Positions 8,465 to 17,217 of a DNA stretch of 64,000 nt are shown here, piece after piece. A model generated the notes under the pieces. It did not search any database. It saw nothing but the letters and a program-made list of their open reading frames with translations, and was not told the origin of the DNA. The position numbers were made by a program, and so were the translations under genes. The DNA is taken from contig CAVSZA010000063.1 of assembly GCA_963732095.1 (NCBI GenBank), positions 62,001 to 126,000 of the forward strand. The letters run 5' to 3'. This stretch comes from AP-15 sp963732095. GTDB taxonomy: Bacteria > Pseudomonadota > Alphaproteobacteria > ATCC43930 > CGMCC-115725. Position 1 is the stretch's first letter. Every line of letters begins with the position of its first letter.

Positions 8465-9600
8465 AGTCTCATCAGCTGCGCGACGCGTTCGCGGTGCCAG
8501 GTGGCGTCGCCAAAGGCGACCTCGGAGGCTTTGGCGCGCTTGAAGTAGAGCTGCAGGTCGTGCTCCCAGGTCATGCCGATGCCGCCATGCAATTGGATGC
8601 CGGTGCCGGCGACCTTGCGGTACATGTCGGAGGCGGCAGCCTTTGCCATCGACACCGCCAGCGGCGCCTCCTCCACCTCCTGATCGACCGCCCAGGCGGC
8701 GTAATAGGTCAGCGATTTGGCGTTCTCGAGCGCCACCAGCATGTCGGCGGCCTGGTGCTTCACTCCCTGATAGCTGCCGATCGGCTTGCCAAAGGCGACG
8801 CGCATCTTGGCGTAGGCGACGGTCATGTTGAGCACCTGCTGCGCACCACCGCACATCTCGGCGGTCAATGCCACCGTTGCGCGGTCGATCACTCGCGACA
8901 ACGCCGCCCAACCCTGATGTATTTCGCCAAGCAGTGCGCCGGCCGGCAATACGACATTGTCGAGCCCGACTTCGCACAATTTGCGTGTCTCGTCGATCGT
9001 CGGCAAAACGCTGACCGTGAGCCTGGGCGTGTCCTTCGGCACCAGGAACAGGCTGACGCCGTCGTCCATCGTGCTGCCGTCACGCGTGCGCGCGGCAATA
9101 ATGAGGATATCGGCCAGGTGCGCATCACCGACGAAGAGCTTGGTGCCCGAGAGGTTAAAACCGCCGCCCGCCTCGCGCGCGCGAAGGGTGATGCCCGCTG
9201 CGTCCCAGCGCAGATTGGGCTCGGTCCAGGCAAGGGCCGCTTTCGCGCTGCCGGCGACGATCTGCGGCAGCCATTGCCGGCGCTGCGCCGGCGCACCGGC
9301 CTCGGCGACCGCAGCGCCGCCGAGCAATACCGTCGACAAGAACGGGCCCGGCATGACCGCACGGCCCATCTCTTCCATCAAGACGACGAGATCGACCAGC
9401 CCGAGCCCACTGCCCCCCTGCTCCTCGGGATAGATGATGCCGAGCCAGCCGTGTCCGGCGAGCCTGTGCCAGAACTCGTCGGTGACCGCCGCCGGCTCGG
9501 CCATTCGCTGGCGCACGAATTGCGTCGTGCATTCGCTCTCGAGGAATCGCCGCGCGCTTTCGCGCAGCATTGCCTGCTCCTCGCTGAACTCGATATCCAT
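8461..9600 (-). CDS. Acyl-CoA dehydrogenase (FadE-like)
   Basis: This 379-residue flavoprotein has the family layout: an N-terminal helical domain with E-E-Q-A-M-L-R-E, W-L-G-I-I-Y-P-E-E-Q-G-G, a beta domain with A-W-T-E-P, and a C-terminal segment Q-L-H-G-G-I-G-M-T-W-E-H. The catalytic base usually found in the C-terminal helices is not certain. It is the shorter partner of the dehydrogenase at 9747-10937, an arrangement seen in heterodimeric acyl-CoA dehydrogenases of steroid or aromatic side-chain degradation. The partnership is inference. Confidence 0.92.
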   Translation of the reverse strand: MDIEFSEEQAMLRESARRFLESECTTQFVRQRMAEPAAVTDEFWHRLAGHGWLGIIYPEEQGGSGLGLVDLVVLMEEMGRAVMPGPFLSTVLLGGAAVAEAGAPAQRRQWLPQIVAGSAKAALAWTEPNLRWDAAGITLRAREAGGGFNLSGTKLFVGDAHLADILIIAARTRDGSTMDDGVSLFLVPKDTPRLTVSVLPTIDETRKLCEVGLDNVVLPAGALLGEIHQGWAALSRVIDRATVALTAEMCGGAQQVLNMTVAYAKMRVAFGKPIGSYQGVKHQAADMLVALENAKSLTYYAAWAVDQEVEEAPLAVSMAKAAASDMYRKVAGTGIQLHGGIGMTWEHDLQLYFKRAKASEVAFGDATWHRERVAQLMRL

Positions 9601-9634
9601 TACTTGAGGTCCAGCTCGAACACCGCCCGCTTCT

Positions 9635-9723
9635 CGTCATTGCCGGGCTTGACGCGGCAATCCACCCTACCTTTCGGGGGAGGTGCAGTTGCGTAGATGC
9701 CCAGGTCAAGCCCGGGCATGACG
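9635..9723. repeat. Dispersed palindrome (CGTCATTGCCGGGCTTGAC type)
   Basis: The left arm CGTCATTGCCGGGCTTGAC and right arm GGTCAAGCCCGGGCATGACG are near-perfect complements separated by about 50 bases. The element fills the gap between the two acyl-CoA dehydrogenase genes and is of the same general kind as the one at 697-819. Confidence 0.75.
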
Positions 9724-9746
9724 ACTCTTTCGTAATTGGGCACGCC

Positions 9747-10937
9747 CTAATCCCTAGGCAGGCCGAGGACGCGCTCGCCGATGATGTTGCGCTGGATCTC
9801 GCTGGTGCCGCCGGCGATCGTGTATTGGCGCGCGCCGAGCACGCGGTGGTGCCAGCGCGCCGCATCGGGCACCGCTTCGGTCGGTGCGTCGACGGTCGCA
9901 TAGGGGCCGAGCAAGGTCGACGAGAAATCGGCGATCCGCACGGCCAACTCCGAGCCGAACAGTTTGAGGATCGAGCCTTCGGGTCCCGGCGGCTCGCCGC
10001 GCAGCCGGCGGGTCAGCCCACGCAGCCGTGTCACTTGCAACGCCTTGACGTCGATCGCCAATTGCGCCAGCTGCTGGCGGACATGGCTCTCGCTCCAGGC
10101 CGGCTCCTGACGGCTCGGGAATTGCTTTGCCAGCTCGGCGAGGCGGGCGATCTGCGCGGCATGGTCGCGCCCCCCGGCGCCGCTGCGCTCGAACATCAAA
10201 GTCGTAATCGCGACCTTCCAGCCCTGGTTCAAGGGCCCGACCAAATTCTCCTTGGGAACCGCTACGTCTTCGAAGAAGACTTCGTTAAAGTGACGGTGGC
10301 CGTTGAGCAGCACCAGCGGCCGCACCGTGATCCCCGGCGTCTTCATATCGACGAGCAGATAGCTGATGCCGTGATGCTTCGGCGCGTCGGGGTCGGTGCG
10401 CACCAATAGAAAGCACCAATCGGCAAAATGCGCGCCCGAAGTCCACACCTTCTGCCCATTGACGACAAAGTGGTCGCCTCGGTCGACAGCACGGGTGCGT
10501 AGGCTGGCGAGATCGCCGCCGGCGTCGGGTTCCGAATAGCCCTGGCACCACAGCTCGTCGGCATTGAGGATGCGCGGCAAGTGCCGCTTCTTTTGCTCTT
10601 CGGTTCCCCAATGAATGACCGTCGGGCCCAATAGGTTCAGCGCGCTCGCCGTCGGCAGAACCGGCGCACGGGCGCGGAAATATTCCTCGTCGAAGATCAC
10701 CTGCTCCATAAAGCTGGCGCCACGACCGCCATATTCTTTGGGCCAGGAGATCCCGACCCACCCGGCGGCATGCATCATCTTCTGCCACGCAATGCGCTTT
10801 TCCAGCGTCTCTCGGTCGGGCGCCACGCGCTGGTCCGCAGCATCGTCGACGCAGATCTCCGACGGAAGGTTCGCCTCGAGCCAGCGCCGGAACTCGGAAC
10901 GAAATGCCGCGTGCTCGAGGCTGTCGGCGAAGTCCAT
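9747..10937 (-). CDS. Acyl-CoA dehydrogenase (FadE-like, larger partner)
   Basis: The protein has 396 residues. Motifs include G-W-V-G-I-S-W-P-K-E-Y-G-G-R-G (about 60), W-C-Q-G-Y-S-E-P-D-A-G-G-D-L-A (flavin contact), K-V-W-T-S-G-A-H and the C-terminal I-A-G-G-T-S-E-I-Q-R-N-I-I-G-E-R segment typical of complete dehydrogenases. It should oxidise an acyl-CoA to the enoyl-CoA with FAD and pass electrons to ETF. AAGGA precedes the ATG. It follows the formamidase-family gene by 11 bases. Confidence 0.93.
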   Translation of the reverse strand: MDFADSLEHAAFRSEFRRWLEANLPSEICVDDAADQRVAPDRETLEKRIAWQKMMHAAGWVGISWPKEYGGRGASFMEQVIFDEEYFRARAPVLPTASALNLLGPTVIHWGTEEQKKRHLPRILNADELWCQGYSEPDAGGDLASLRTRAVDRGDHFVVNGQKVWTSGAHFADWCFLLVRTDPDAPKHHGISYLLVDMKTPGITVRPLVLLNGHRHFNEVFFEDVAVPKENLVGPLNQGWKVAITTLMFERSGAGGRDHAAQIARLAELAKQFPSRQEPAWSESHVRQQLAQLAIDVKALQVTRLRGLTRRLRGEPPGPEGSILKLFGSELAVRIADFSSTLLGPYATVDAPTEAVPDAARWHHRVLGARQYTIAGGTSEIQRNIIGERVLGLPRD

Positions 10938-10948
10938 TGCGGGTCCTT

Positions 10949-12058
10949 CTACTGACTGAAGATGTCGAGCGGCAGGAAGGCGCTGACGACGAAGTTCGGC
11001 ACGTCGACCAGTTCGCTCAGTTTGAGATCGACCGCGACACTGCAGATCGCGTAGGCCTGCTGACGGGTCCAGCCGCGTTCGACAAGCACGTCGATCATCG
11101 CCAACAGCGCATTGCGTGCGCTCAACGTTGCATCCTCGCTTTCGTTGGTGCCGTCCTCGCGGATCGACAGCCCGGTCGTTGCGAGGAAGCGCTTTGGCGC
11201 GGCGAGCTCGGGGGGAGAATAATAGTCGTCGCGGGCAAAGCGCGGGAAGCGGATGCCGCGGCGCGCTGCTTCGCCTTTGTGCACCGTGAAGCGCACAACG
11301 ATCGCCCCGGCCATTTCGATCGCCGTACCGCAGGCCTCGCCGTCACCCTGCGCGAAATGCGCGTCGCCGACCGAGAACAAAGCGCCGTCGACAAATACCG
11401 GCAGCAACAGCCGGGCGCCCTTGCTCAACTGCTTGATGTCCAGATTGCCGCCGTTCTCGCGGGGCGGGATCGTGCGCAGCGCCTGCGAGGCGGTCGGCTC
11501 CGCCGCCGGCACCGCACCTTCTTTTTCGGGCGGCAGCACCATCCCGCCACGGTCGAGGAGGTTCGCCTCGCGGTGCTGGATCGTCTCGCGCAGCGCCTTT
11601 GAAGGGGCGACGCCAATGACCCCGACAAAGGAGCCATCCGGGATGCGCACGCCGGGCAACTCGGCCGACTCGGCGAAGCCGTCCTTGATCTTCCATTTGG
11701 CGATGTACGGCTCGGGGAAGGCGTCGCGCAGAAAACCAAAGCCCGGCACCTGCACGGTATAGCCGAACGCCGCCGGCTTCATGTCGCAGATTTCGACCTC
11801 TAGCAGATCGCCCGCCGCCGCGCCGGCGACATAGACCGGACCGGTCAGCGGATGGACCCGGTTCAGGTCGCATTGGCGCAGATCCTCCGGCGTCGTGGCC
11901 TCGCTGATCTGGCCGTCGAAAGCGTCACGCGTCTGGATCTCGACTTCTTCGCCGGGTGCTGCCTCGATGACCGGCGCGATCGCCTCGTGCCAGCGATTGT
12001 GGCCCTTGCCCGGTTCCTGGGCGAGGCGTTTGGAGTAATCGATTGTGATACTCTTCAT
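10949..12058 (-). CDS. Acetamidase/formamidase family protein
   Basis: This 369-residue protein resembles FmdA: an early A-P-G-E-E-V-E-I-Q-T-R-D-A-F-D-G segment, N-R-V-H-P-L-T-G-P-V-Y-V, then S-V-G-D-A-H-F-A-Q-G-D-G-E-A-C-G-T-A-I-E-M, which is the signature region. The family hydrolyses formamide or acetamide to the acid and ammonia. Lying among acyl-CoA genes, it may act on a pathway amide or N-formyl product. A strong GGGGGAGAGG ribosome site is present upstream. Confidence 0.9.
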   Translation of the reverse strand: MKSITIDYSKRLAQEPGKGHNRWHEAIAPVIEAAPGEEVEIQTRDAFDGQISEATTPEDLRQCDLNRVHPLTGPVYVAGAAAGDLLEVEICDMKPAAFGYTVQVPGFGFLRDAFPEPYIAKWKIKDGFAESAELPGVRIPDGSFVGVIGVAPSKALRETIQHREANLLDRGGMVLPPEKEGAVPAAEPTASQALRTIPPRENGGNLDIKQLSKGARLLLPVFVDGALFSVGDAHFAQGDGEACGTAIEMAGAIVVRFTVHKGEAARRGIRFPRFARDDYYSPPELAAPKRFLATTGLSIREDGTNESEDATLSARNALLAMIDVLVERGWTRQQAYAICSVAVDLKLSELVDVPNFVVSAFLPLDIFSQ

Positions 12059-12168
12059 GACCTCTCCCCCGACTTCGCGCCTGTGGGCCGAAGGCTATGC
12101 GGAAACGTCACGCCGGGCAACTGTTTCGGCGAGAAAGCGCAAGTAGAACAGCCAATTCGGAGGATCTA

Positions 12169-12231
12169 ATTAAACTGCAACTGGGCGCGATCGCGGCGGC
12201 CGCGCTCGTTGCACTCGCGCTGCCGGCTTCT
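12169..12231 (+). pseudogene. Possible signal-peptide remnant of an exported protein
   Basis: A GGAGGA followed 5 bases later by ATT-AAA-CTG begins a frame with K, L, Q, then an Ala/Leu-rich run ending A-L-P-A-S, exactly like a Sec signal peptide. It runs straight into the antisense of the CoA-transferase 3' end with no mature domain. I read it as the stump of a deleted exported-protein gene; the ATT start is abnormal. Low confidence. Confidence 0.25.
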
Positions 12232-13435
12232 AAATCACGCTGGCCTCTCTCAGCCCGGCAATCGCGGCAGGCGAAAGCCCGAGCCATCCGCCGTAAATCT
12301 CGCCGTTGTGCTGGCCGATCGTCGGGCTGGGGCCGGCCGCAACCTTGTCGGCGCCGTGCAGGCGCAAGGGCGTCGACGGAACGACGATCTCGCCGAGTTC
12401 GGGATGGTCGATCCGTTCGAGCATGCCGCGCTCGTGCATGTGCGGATCGTTCATCACCTCAGGAGCGGTGCGGACCGGCGCACAGGGGATGCGATAGGCT
12501 TTGGCGCGCGCGAAGACGTCCATCTTCGGGAGGGTGCGCGTCCAGGCCTCTACGACTGCATCCGTCTCGTCCATGTGGGCGACGCGGGCGGCGTTTGTTG
12601 CAAATCGCGGGTCGTCGATCAGATCTTCGCGCCCCATCGCCTTCAGCAAATTCTGCCAGTGCGCCTCGGTGACGACGTGGATTGCCACATACCCGTCGGC
12701 GGTCGCGAACACGTTGTAAGGGGCGCTGTTGAGCCCGGATTGGCGGTTGCCGGTGCGCGGCGGGATCTCGCCGGTCCGGTAGAAATAGTCATAGCTCGCC
12801 GCCAGGGTCGGATACACCGTCTCCTGCATCGCAACCTCGACGAGCCGGCCCGTGCCGCTGCGGTCGCGGTCGTAGAGCGCGGTCAGGATTCCGGCGTAGA
12901 GATGAATCCCGCCCATGAAATCGACCAAGGTCGGGCCGGCCTTGACTGGCGGCCCGTCGGGGAAGCCGGTCACGCTCATGATCCCTGAGGCGGCCTGGAT
13001 CGTCATGTCCATCGCCAGATTGTCGCGATCGGGCCCGCTGATCCCAAAGCCGGTGCCGGTCGCATAAATCAGCCGCGCGTTGATCTCGCGCAGCCGGCTC
13101 CAGCCGACGCCGAGACCGTCCATCGTGCCGGGCGAGAAATTTTCGAGCAGCACATCGGCACGCTCGACCATTCGAAAAAGCAGTTCGCGGCCACGCTCGT
13201 GCTTGAGGTTCAACGTGACCGCGTGCTTGTTCTGGTTAAGCATCGCAAACGGCAGGGTGGCGCTCTTGCCCGGCTCGGCGCGGCGGCGCCCCGGCTCGCC
13301 GTGCAACGGCTCGATCTTGATCACGAAGGCGCCCGCCTTCGCCAACAACAGGCTCGCGTAGGGGCCTTGAAAGATCTGGCCGAAATCGATCACCGTCACG
13401 TCGGAGAGAGGCCTGTTCGGCCGTGCTTGTTCCAT
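12230..13435 (-). CDS. CaiB/BaiF family CoA-transferase (class III)
   Basis: From the chosen ATG at 13435 the protein has 401 residues. It opens with V-T-V-I-D-F-G-Q-I-F-Q-G-P-Y-A-S, as family members do, and contains the expected catalytic Asp in N-L-A-M-D-M-T. It also has N-F-S-P-G-T-M-D, G-L-N-S-A-P-Y-N-V-F and the C-terminal V-P-S-T-P-L-R-L. It should move CoA between carboxylic acids. The frame stays open to 13708, but that would overlap the divergent amidohydrolase, and the family motif starts just after 13435. It is the first gene of the minus-strand run down to about 4.6 kb. Confidence 0.9.
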   Translation of the reverse strand: MEQARPNRPLSDVTVIDFGQIFQGPYASLLLAKAGAFVIKIEPLHGEPGRRRAEPGKSATLPFAMLNQNKHAVTLNLKHERGRELLFRMVERADVLLENFSPGTMDGLGVGWSRLREINARLIYATGTGFGISGPDRDNLAMDMTIQAASGIMSVTGFPDGPPVKAGPTLVDFMGGIHLYAGILTALYDRDRSGTGRLVEVAMQETVYPTLAASYDYFYRTGEIPPRTGNRQSGLNSAPYNVFATADGYVAIHVVTEAHWQNLLKAMGREDLIDDPRFATNAARVAHMDETDAVVEAWTRTLPKMDVFARAKAYRIPCAPVRTAPEVMNDPHMHERGMLERIDHPELGEIVVPSTPLRLHGADKVAAGPSPTIGQHNGEIYGGWLGLSPAAIAGLREASVI

Positions 13436-13529
13436 CCCGCTTCTCGCCTCCTCGCTCACCGGAAATTTCCGGTCGCGCATCGTCTCCGCGCGAGTCATGC
13501 TAAGGCAAGCTCGCACGGAGGACATGCCA

Positions 13530-14675
13530 ATGAAATACGACGTCATCTCGGCCGACTGCCACATCGACCTGATCTGGCTTCCGCCCGACCTGTTCACCGC
13601 CAATGCTCCGGCCGCGATGAAGGACCGCATGCCGTACGTGAGCGACGGACCGCGGGGCAAGGAATGGGTCACCAGATCCGGCGCCTCGTTCGGGCTGATG
13701 AACGGCATGGGCTCGGCCGGTCGCCTTTACGAGCCGGGTAAGATCCACCGCTCGGACCGCATGGCGTCGGAGGGGATCTATGACGACGGCAAGAAGGGGA
13801 TCCGCCGCATGACGGACCCCGAATTGCGGATCAAGGACCAGGACCGCGACGGCATCCAGGCCGAGGTATTGTACGGCATCCTCGGCGCCACCAGCCGGAT
13901 CAACGACGACGAAGCCGCCGGCGAGATGCTGAGCATCTACAATGAATGGCTCGCCGGGTTCTGCAATACCCATCCCGATCGCTTTGCCGGCCTCGCCTGC
14001 ATCCCGAACCACGACATCGATGCCGCGGTCGGCGAGATCGAGCGGGTGGCCCGGCGCGGCGGCGTGCGCGGGCTCGAAATCTCCCGCCGCGGCGACATGA
14101 CGCCGTTATGGGACCCCTGGTGGAATCCGATGTGGAATGCGGCCGCCGCCTCCGGGCTGCCTGTGCATTTCCATACGATCGGCAGCGGCGTACGCCGCGA
14201 CTTTACAAAGCTCGCGCCAAAGGTGGCGCTCGCCGCCCGCGCCGCCGGCATCACCAGCTTCCAGATGTACATGTCGGAGGTGTTGCTGTCGGTGATCTTC
14301 TCGGGCGTGCTCGAACATCACCCCGGCATCAAGCTCGTCATCGGCGAGGCCGGCACCGGCTGGATCCCCTACATCCTGCAGCGCATGGACGCCGAGTGGG
14401 AAGACCAGTTCAAGGAGCTCGATCTGAAGATGAGGCCCAGCGAATATTGGCAGCGCCAGTGCTACGCCACCTATCAGAGCGACCCGATCGGCGTCAAATT
14501 GCTCGACGAACTCGGCGAAGACAACATCATGTGGGGTTCGGACTTCCCGCACCCCGACGGCGTCTGGCCCGACTCGCAGGAATACATCCAGCGCGAACTC
14601 GGCCACCTGCCCGAAGCGACCCGCAAGAAGATCGTCTGCGACAACGCCGCCAAGCTCTACCGCTTCGTGAACTAA
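13530..14675 (+). CDS. Amidohydrolase family 2 protein (TIM-barrel metal hydrolase/decarboxylase)
   Basis: The protein has 381 residues from the ATG at 13530, which has GGAGG 8 bases upstream (an ATG at 13524 is too close to it). Motifs: S-A-D-C-H-I-D at the N-terminus in place of the common D-x-H-x-H, L-P-V-H-F-H-T for the next metal/substrate His, G-E-A-G-T-G-W-I, and G-S-D-F-P-H-P-D-G carrying the conserved metal Asp. The family includes 6-methylsalicylate/ACMS-type decarboxylases and hydrolases of aromatic pathways. It is divergent from the CoA-transferase, so the 95-base gap probably holds both promoters. Confidence 0.9.
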   Translation: MKYDVISADCHIDLIWLPPDLFTANAPAAMKDRMPYVSDGPRGKEWVTRSGASFGLMNGMGSAGRLYEPGKIHRSDRMASEGIYDDGKKGIRRMTDPELRIKDQDRDGIQAEVLYGILGATSRINDDEAAGEMLSIYNEWLAGFCNTHPDRFAGLACIPNHDIDAAVGEIERVARRGGVRGLEISRRGDMTPLWDPWWNPMWNAAAASGLPVHFHTIGSGVRRDFTKLAPKVALAARAAGITSFQMYMSEVLLSVIFSGVLEHHPGIKLVIGEAGTGWIPYILQRMDAEWEDQFKELDLKMRPSEYWQRQCYATYQSDPIGVKLLDELGEDNIMWGSDFPHPDGVWPDSQEYIQRELGHLPEATRKKIVCDNAAKLYRFVN

Positions 14676-14885
14676 TCTGCCCCGCAGTGACCTTGGGATC
14701 AGGTGAGGAGTTAGTCGGCTAAGCCGCGTGAGGATCCGCTGTAGATGCAGCGGGCGGCGAAGGTGGCTACCACTGCTGATTGTAGTGAAGCTCAGCCGGT
14801 GCCGGTGGCAGCCTTGCTAGGCGCGATCTGCCGCGGTCTCGCTTGATCGCGGGAGGACCAGCTGGTAATAACGGCGCACGGTCTC

Positions 14886-14961
14886 GTCCCCTTCGTCTAG
14901 AGGCCCAGGACACCGCCCTCTCACGGCGGCAACACCGGTTCGAATCCGGTAGGGGACGCCA
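14886..14961 (+). tRNA. tRNA-Glu (anticodon CTC)
   Basis: A complete cloverleaf is visible. The 7-bp acceptor stem GTCCCCT/AGGGGAC is followed by discriminator G and an encoded CCA (14959-14961). The anticodon stem CCGCC/GGCGG carries the loop C-T-CTC-A-C. The T-arm is ACCGG-TTCGAAT-CCGGT. The anticodon CTC reads GAG (Glu). The 210 bases before it, back to the amidohydrolase, show no gene. Decayed genes and mobile-element relics begin directly at its 3' end. Confidence 0.97.
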
Positions 14962-14984
14962 ATGGATTTGACACACCACACCGA

Positions 14985-15422
14985 TGAACGCGGTGGCAAA
15001 GGCCTCGGCAACGGCAGCCGGGTGGTGCGCGAAGATCGGGCAGGTCACGGTCGCACCGATCCAGGTCGGCTCGGCCCGCCCGCCCAAACGCGCCGAACGT
15101 AACCCACGCTTCTCCCACATGCGCCTCGTTGGACTGCCAAGGTTGGAAGCGATCGCTGGTCGCCAAGAGGCCGAAGCAAGCCCGGGCCGCTGCAGCGCAG
15201 ATCGGTTAGCTGCGGTACCGTGAACTGCTCATGTGCCAGCATGAAGCCGACCAGCTTCCGGCCGCTCAAAGTCGTCTGGCGGTTCTGCACGGCAGCGGCC
15301 GTTTCGCTGGCTGCGGCGGCGCTCGCGGTGTCAAGTGACCGTACCGGCGGCGGCTGCAACCAGTGCTGCGGTCGATGGCAACATTCCCTGCGATTGGGAC
15401 TGACGTCGACTAGGGAAGTCAT
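14985..15422 (-). pseudogene. Truncated LLM-class flavin/F420-dependent oxidoreductase (FGD2-like) with frameshifts
   Basis: Three reading frames together spell one protein: M-T-S-L-V-D-V-S with an Arg-rich/Ala-rich export-signal-like start, K-L-V-G-F-M-L-A-H-E-Q-F-T-V-P-Q-L, then S-D-R-F-Q-P-W-Q-S-N-E-A-H-V-G-E-A-W-V-T, then G-A-T-V-T-C-P-I-F and A-V-A-E-A-F-A-T. This is the N-terminal third of a TAT-exported F420/flavin-dependent dehydrogenase of the LLM superfamily. At least three frameshifts separate the parts. Homology stops near 14985, a few bases before the tRNA-Glu 3' end, so the gene was cut at the tRNA. Confidence 0.7.
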
Positions 15423-15595
15423 CGCAGGTCTCCGAATAAGGTCGCCGTCTGCGGCGCCCGGGCTTCGGCATGTCACTCCACTCGAAATTGAGGTGTCGGC
15501 AACTTAACGTCGGCAGCTAATGGAGCCGTTCCGGAACCACCTATCCCTATCGCCGCACGAATTGAACTCAGCCGAACTGGTGCTGGCGAAGGGCC

Positions 15596-16687
15596 CTAGC
15601 AGGATGCTGAAAAACAGGCGAATTCAGCTGTAATATGCTTGCCATGGCTGGGCTGCGGGTCACACTAAAGGCCTCCTCGACGCGTTTGCGGATGCGCTGG
15701 GAAACCGCATAACCGGGATGGCGGGTGGTGCGGCCGTCGATTGCCGAGCGACGTCCGCTCTGGTTCTGCGCGACATGCGGGGTCACCGCTTTGTCGCCCA
15801 GTTCCATGACTAAATCGCTGATGTCGTATCCTTTGTCGGCACCGAGCGTGATCGGCTGCGGCCCGTCGGCACGCGGTTCGATCAGCGCCCGCGCCGCCAA
15901 GCGCTCGGCATGGCGCGAAGCGCAGGTCGTCACCGCCCCAACAATCAGACCGTTGCGGTTCTCCATCAGCGCATGGTCCATGAAACACAACCGCGCTTCT
16001 TTGCCCGGGCCTTTGCGATAGAGGCGTGCCTCGGGGTCGGTGGTCGAGACATGGGTGTCGTTGGTACGCCGCTCACCGTGGAAATCCTGCTCACCATTGC
16101 GTCCGGCGCCGGGAGGTTCGTCCGAGCCGTCCTTCGGCCGAAAACTCTTGAGGCTCGCCCAGGCTTCCAACAGCGTACCATCGACCGTGAAGTGCTCGCT
16201 TGACAGCAGGCGCTTGACCTTGTCTTGCGACAGCACCGCCGCGAGGAACTGGACCGCCACTTCGCCCTCCAACAGCCGGTCGCGGTTCTTGGTGAAGGTC
16301 GTGGCGTCCCACACCGGATCCTCGATGCCGAGCCCAACAAACCAGCGAAACAACAAGTCGTAGTCAATCCGCTCGACCACTGCCGCTCGGAGCGGATCGA
16401 GTAGAACGCCTGCAGCAACAACGCCCGCATCAACCGTTCCGGCGGGATCGACTCTCGGCCGATCGGCGAATACAGCTTATCGAACTCGCCAGACAGCGTT
16501 TTGAGCGCCGCGTTGACGATCGGCAGAATCACCCGCAGTGGATGATCCGCCCGAACCCGCTTCTCAAGGTCTATGTATCTGAAAAGCCTGCCGCAAATCT
16601 CGTCGTCGCCGCGGAGTGGCACCCCCATTCCCCACCTCAAGGGATCACAATGCGCAAATTCAGCAACCCTTTTCAGCAGCCTGTTAG
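15596..16687 (-). mobile_element. IS5-family insertion sequence, degenerate
   Basis: Near-matching terminal inverted repeats bound this element: CTAGCAGGATGCTGAAAA at the left (from 15596) and CCCTTTTCAGCAGCCTGTTAG at the right (to 16687), which reads CTAACAGGCTGCTGAAAA on the other strand. CTAG and TTAG at the ends fit the YTAR target of IS5-type elements. The single transposase gene fills the interior. The right end abuts a fragment of an acetyl-CoA hydrolase/transferase gene, close to its start codon. Confidence 0.7.
15660..16628 (-). pseudogene. IS5-family DDE transposase, frameshifted and C-terminally altered
   Basis: The N-terminal part from the ATG at 16628 reads R-A-D-H-P-L-R-V and I-P-P-E-R-L-M-R-A-L-L-L-Q-A-F-Y, then Y-S-I-R-S-E-R-Q. 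Around 16375 one base is missing, and the protein continues in another frame with V-E-R-I-D-Y-D-L-L-F-R-W-F-V-G-L. DDE-domain hallmarks follow: H-F-T-V-D-G-T-L, L-G-A-D-K-G-Y-D and H-P-G-Y-A-V-S-Q-R. After V-E-E-A-F the expected tail (G-W-x-K-T) is replaced near 15665. No active transposase can be made from this copy. Confidence 0.85.
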
Positions 16688-16703
16688 AAGTGCAATCAGG
16701 TCT

Positions 16704-17217
16704 ATGTTCACCGTATCGGAGCCAGCCCCTCCGAGGCATAGTTCTCTCTTGAAAACGCCAGTTTCGATAGCGCCGGATGTGCTCGATTTTCGCCGACTGA
16801 TCGGACGCGGTGAGACGGTCGGCTGGGCCGAGGCGACCGCCGAGCCGCTGTTCCTCACACGGCTGCTGGATGCTCAGGCGGAACGTTGCTCGCCGTTCCG
16901 CGTGTTCTTTCCGCTGACCTTCAGCGACAGCCTTGCCGCCGGTCATCCGAATCTCACGGTCATCGCCTTGGGCGGCGCCGGCGCCGGAAGGCGGTTTTTT
17001 GCCGGGGGCGCCGACAATGTCGTGCCGGCCAACATTTCCGATGTTCCGGGCCTCGTCGCCAGTGGCCGCTTGCCGATCGACATCGTACTGCTGCAGGTCA
17101 GCGGCCCGGATGATGCCGGACGATACAATGCCGGGCTCGGCATCGAGCACCTGCAAGCCGCGATCGGCCGGGCGCGCCTGGTAATCGCACAGGTAAACCC
17201 AGAACTGCCGTGGACCC
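16704..17217 (+). pseudogene. Acetyl-CoA hydrolase/transferase family, N-terminal fragment interrupted by intron-derived DNA
   Basis: From the ATG at 16704 the frame encodes about 171 residues of an acetyl-CoA hydrolase/4-hydroxybutyrate CoA-transferase-type protein: R-F-F-A-G-G-A-D-N-V-V-P-A-N-I-S-D, D-I-V-L-L-Q-V-S-G-P-D-D-A-G-R-Y-N and V-I-A-Q-V-N-P-E-L-P-W-T. Homology ends at 17217, where group II intron sequence begins. The remaining two thirds, including the catalytic Glu, are not found on the other side of the intron block. The start lies 17 bases from the IS right end. Confidence 0.8.

Noticed and set aside
8465..8977. 5' extension of the acyltransferase-3 frame
   Set aside because: It lies inside the acyl-CoA dehydrogenase gene in another frame and encodes Arg/Gly-rich sequence with no family resemblance; the conserved protein begins just after 8464.
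13436..13708. N-terminal extension of the CoA-transferase frame
   Set aside because: It would overlap the well-supported divergent amidohydrolase, and the family's conserved start lies immediately after 13435.
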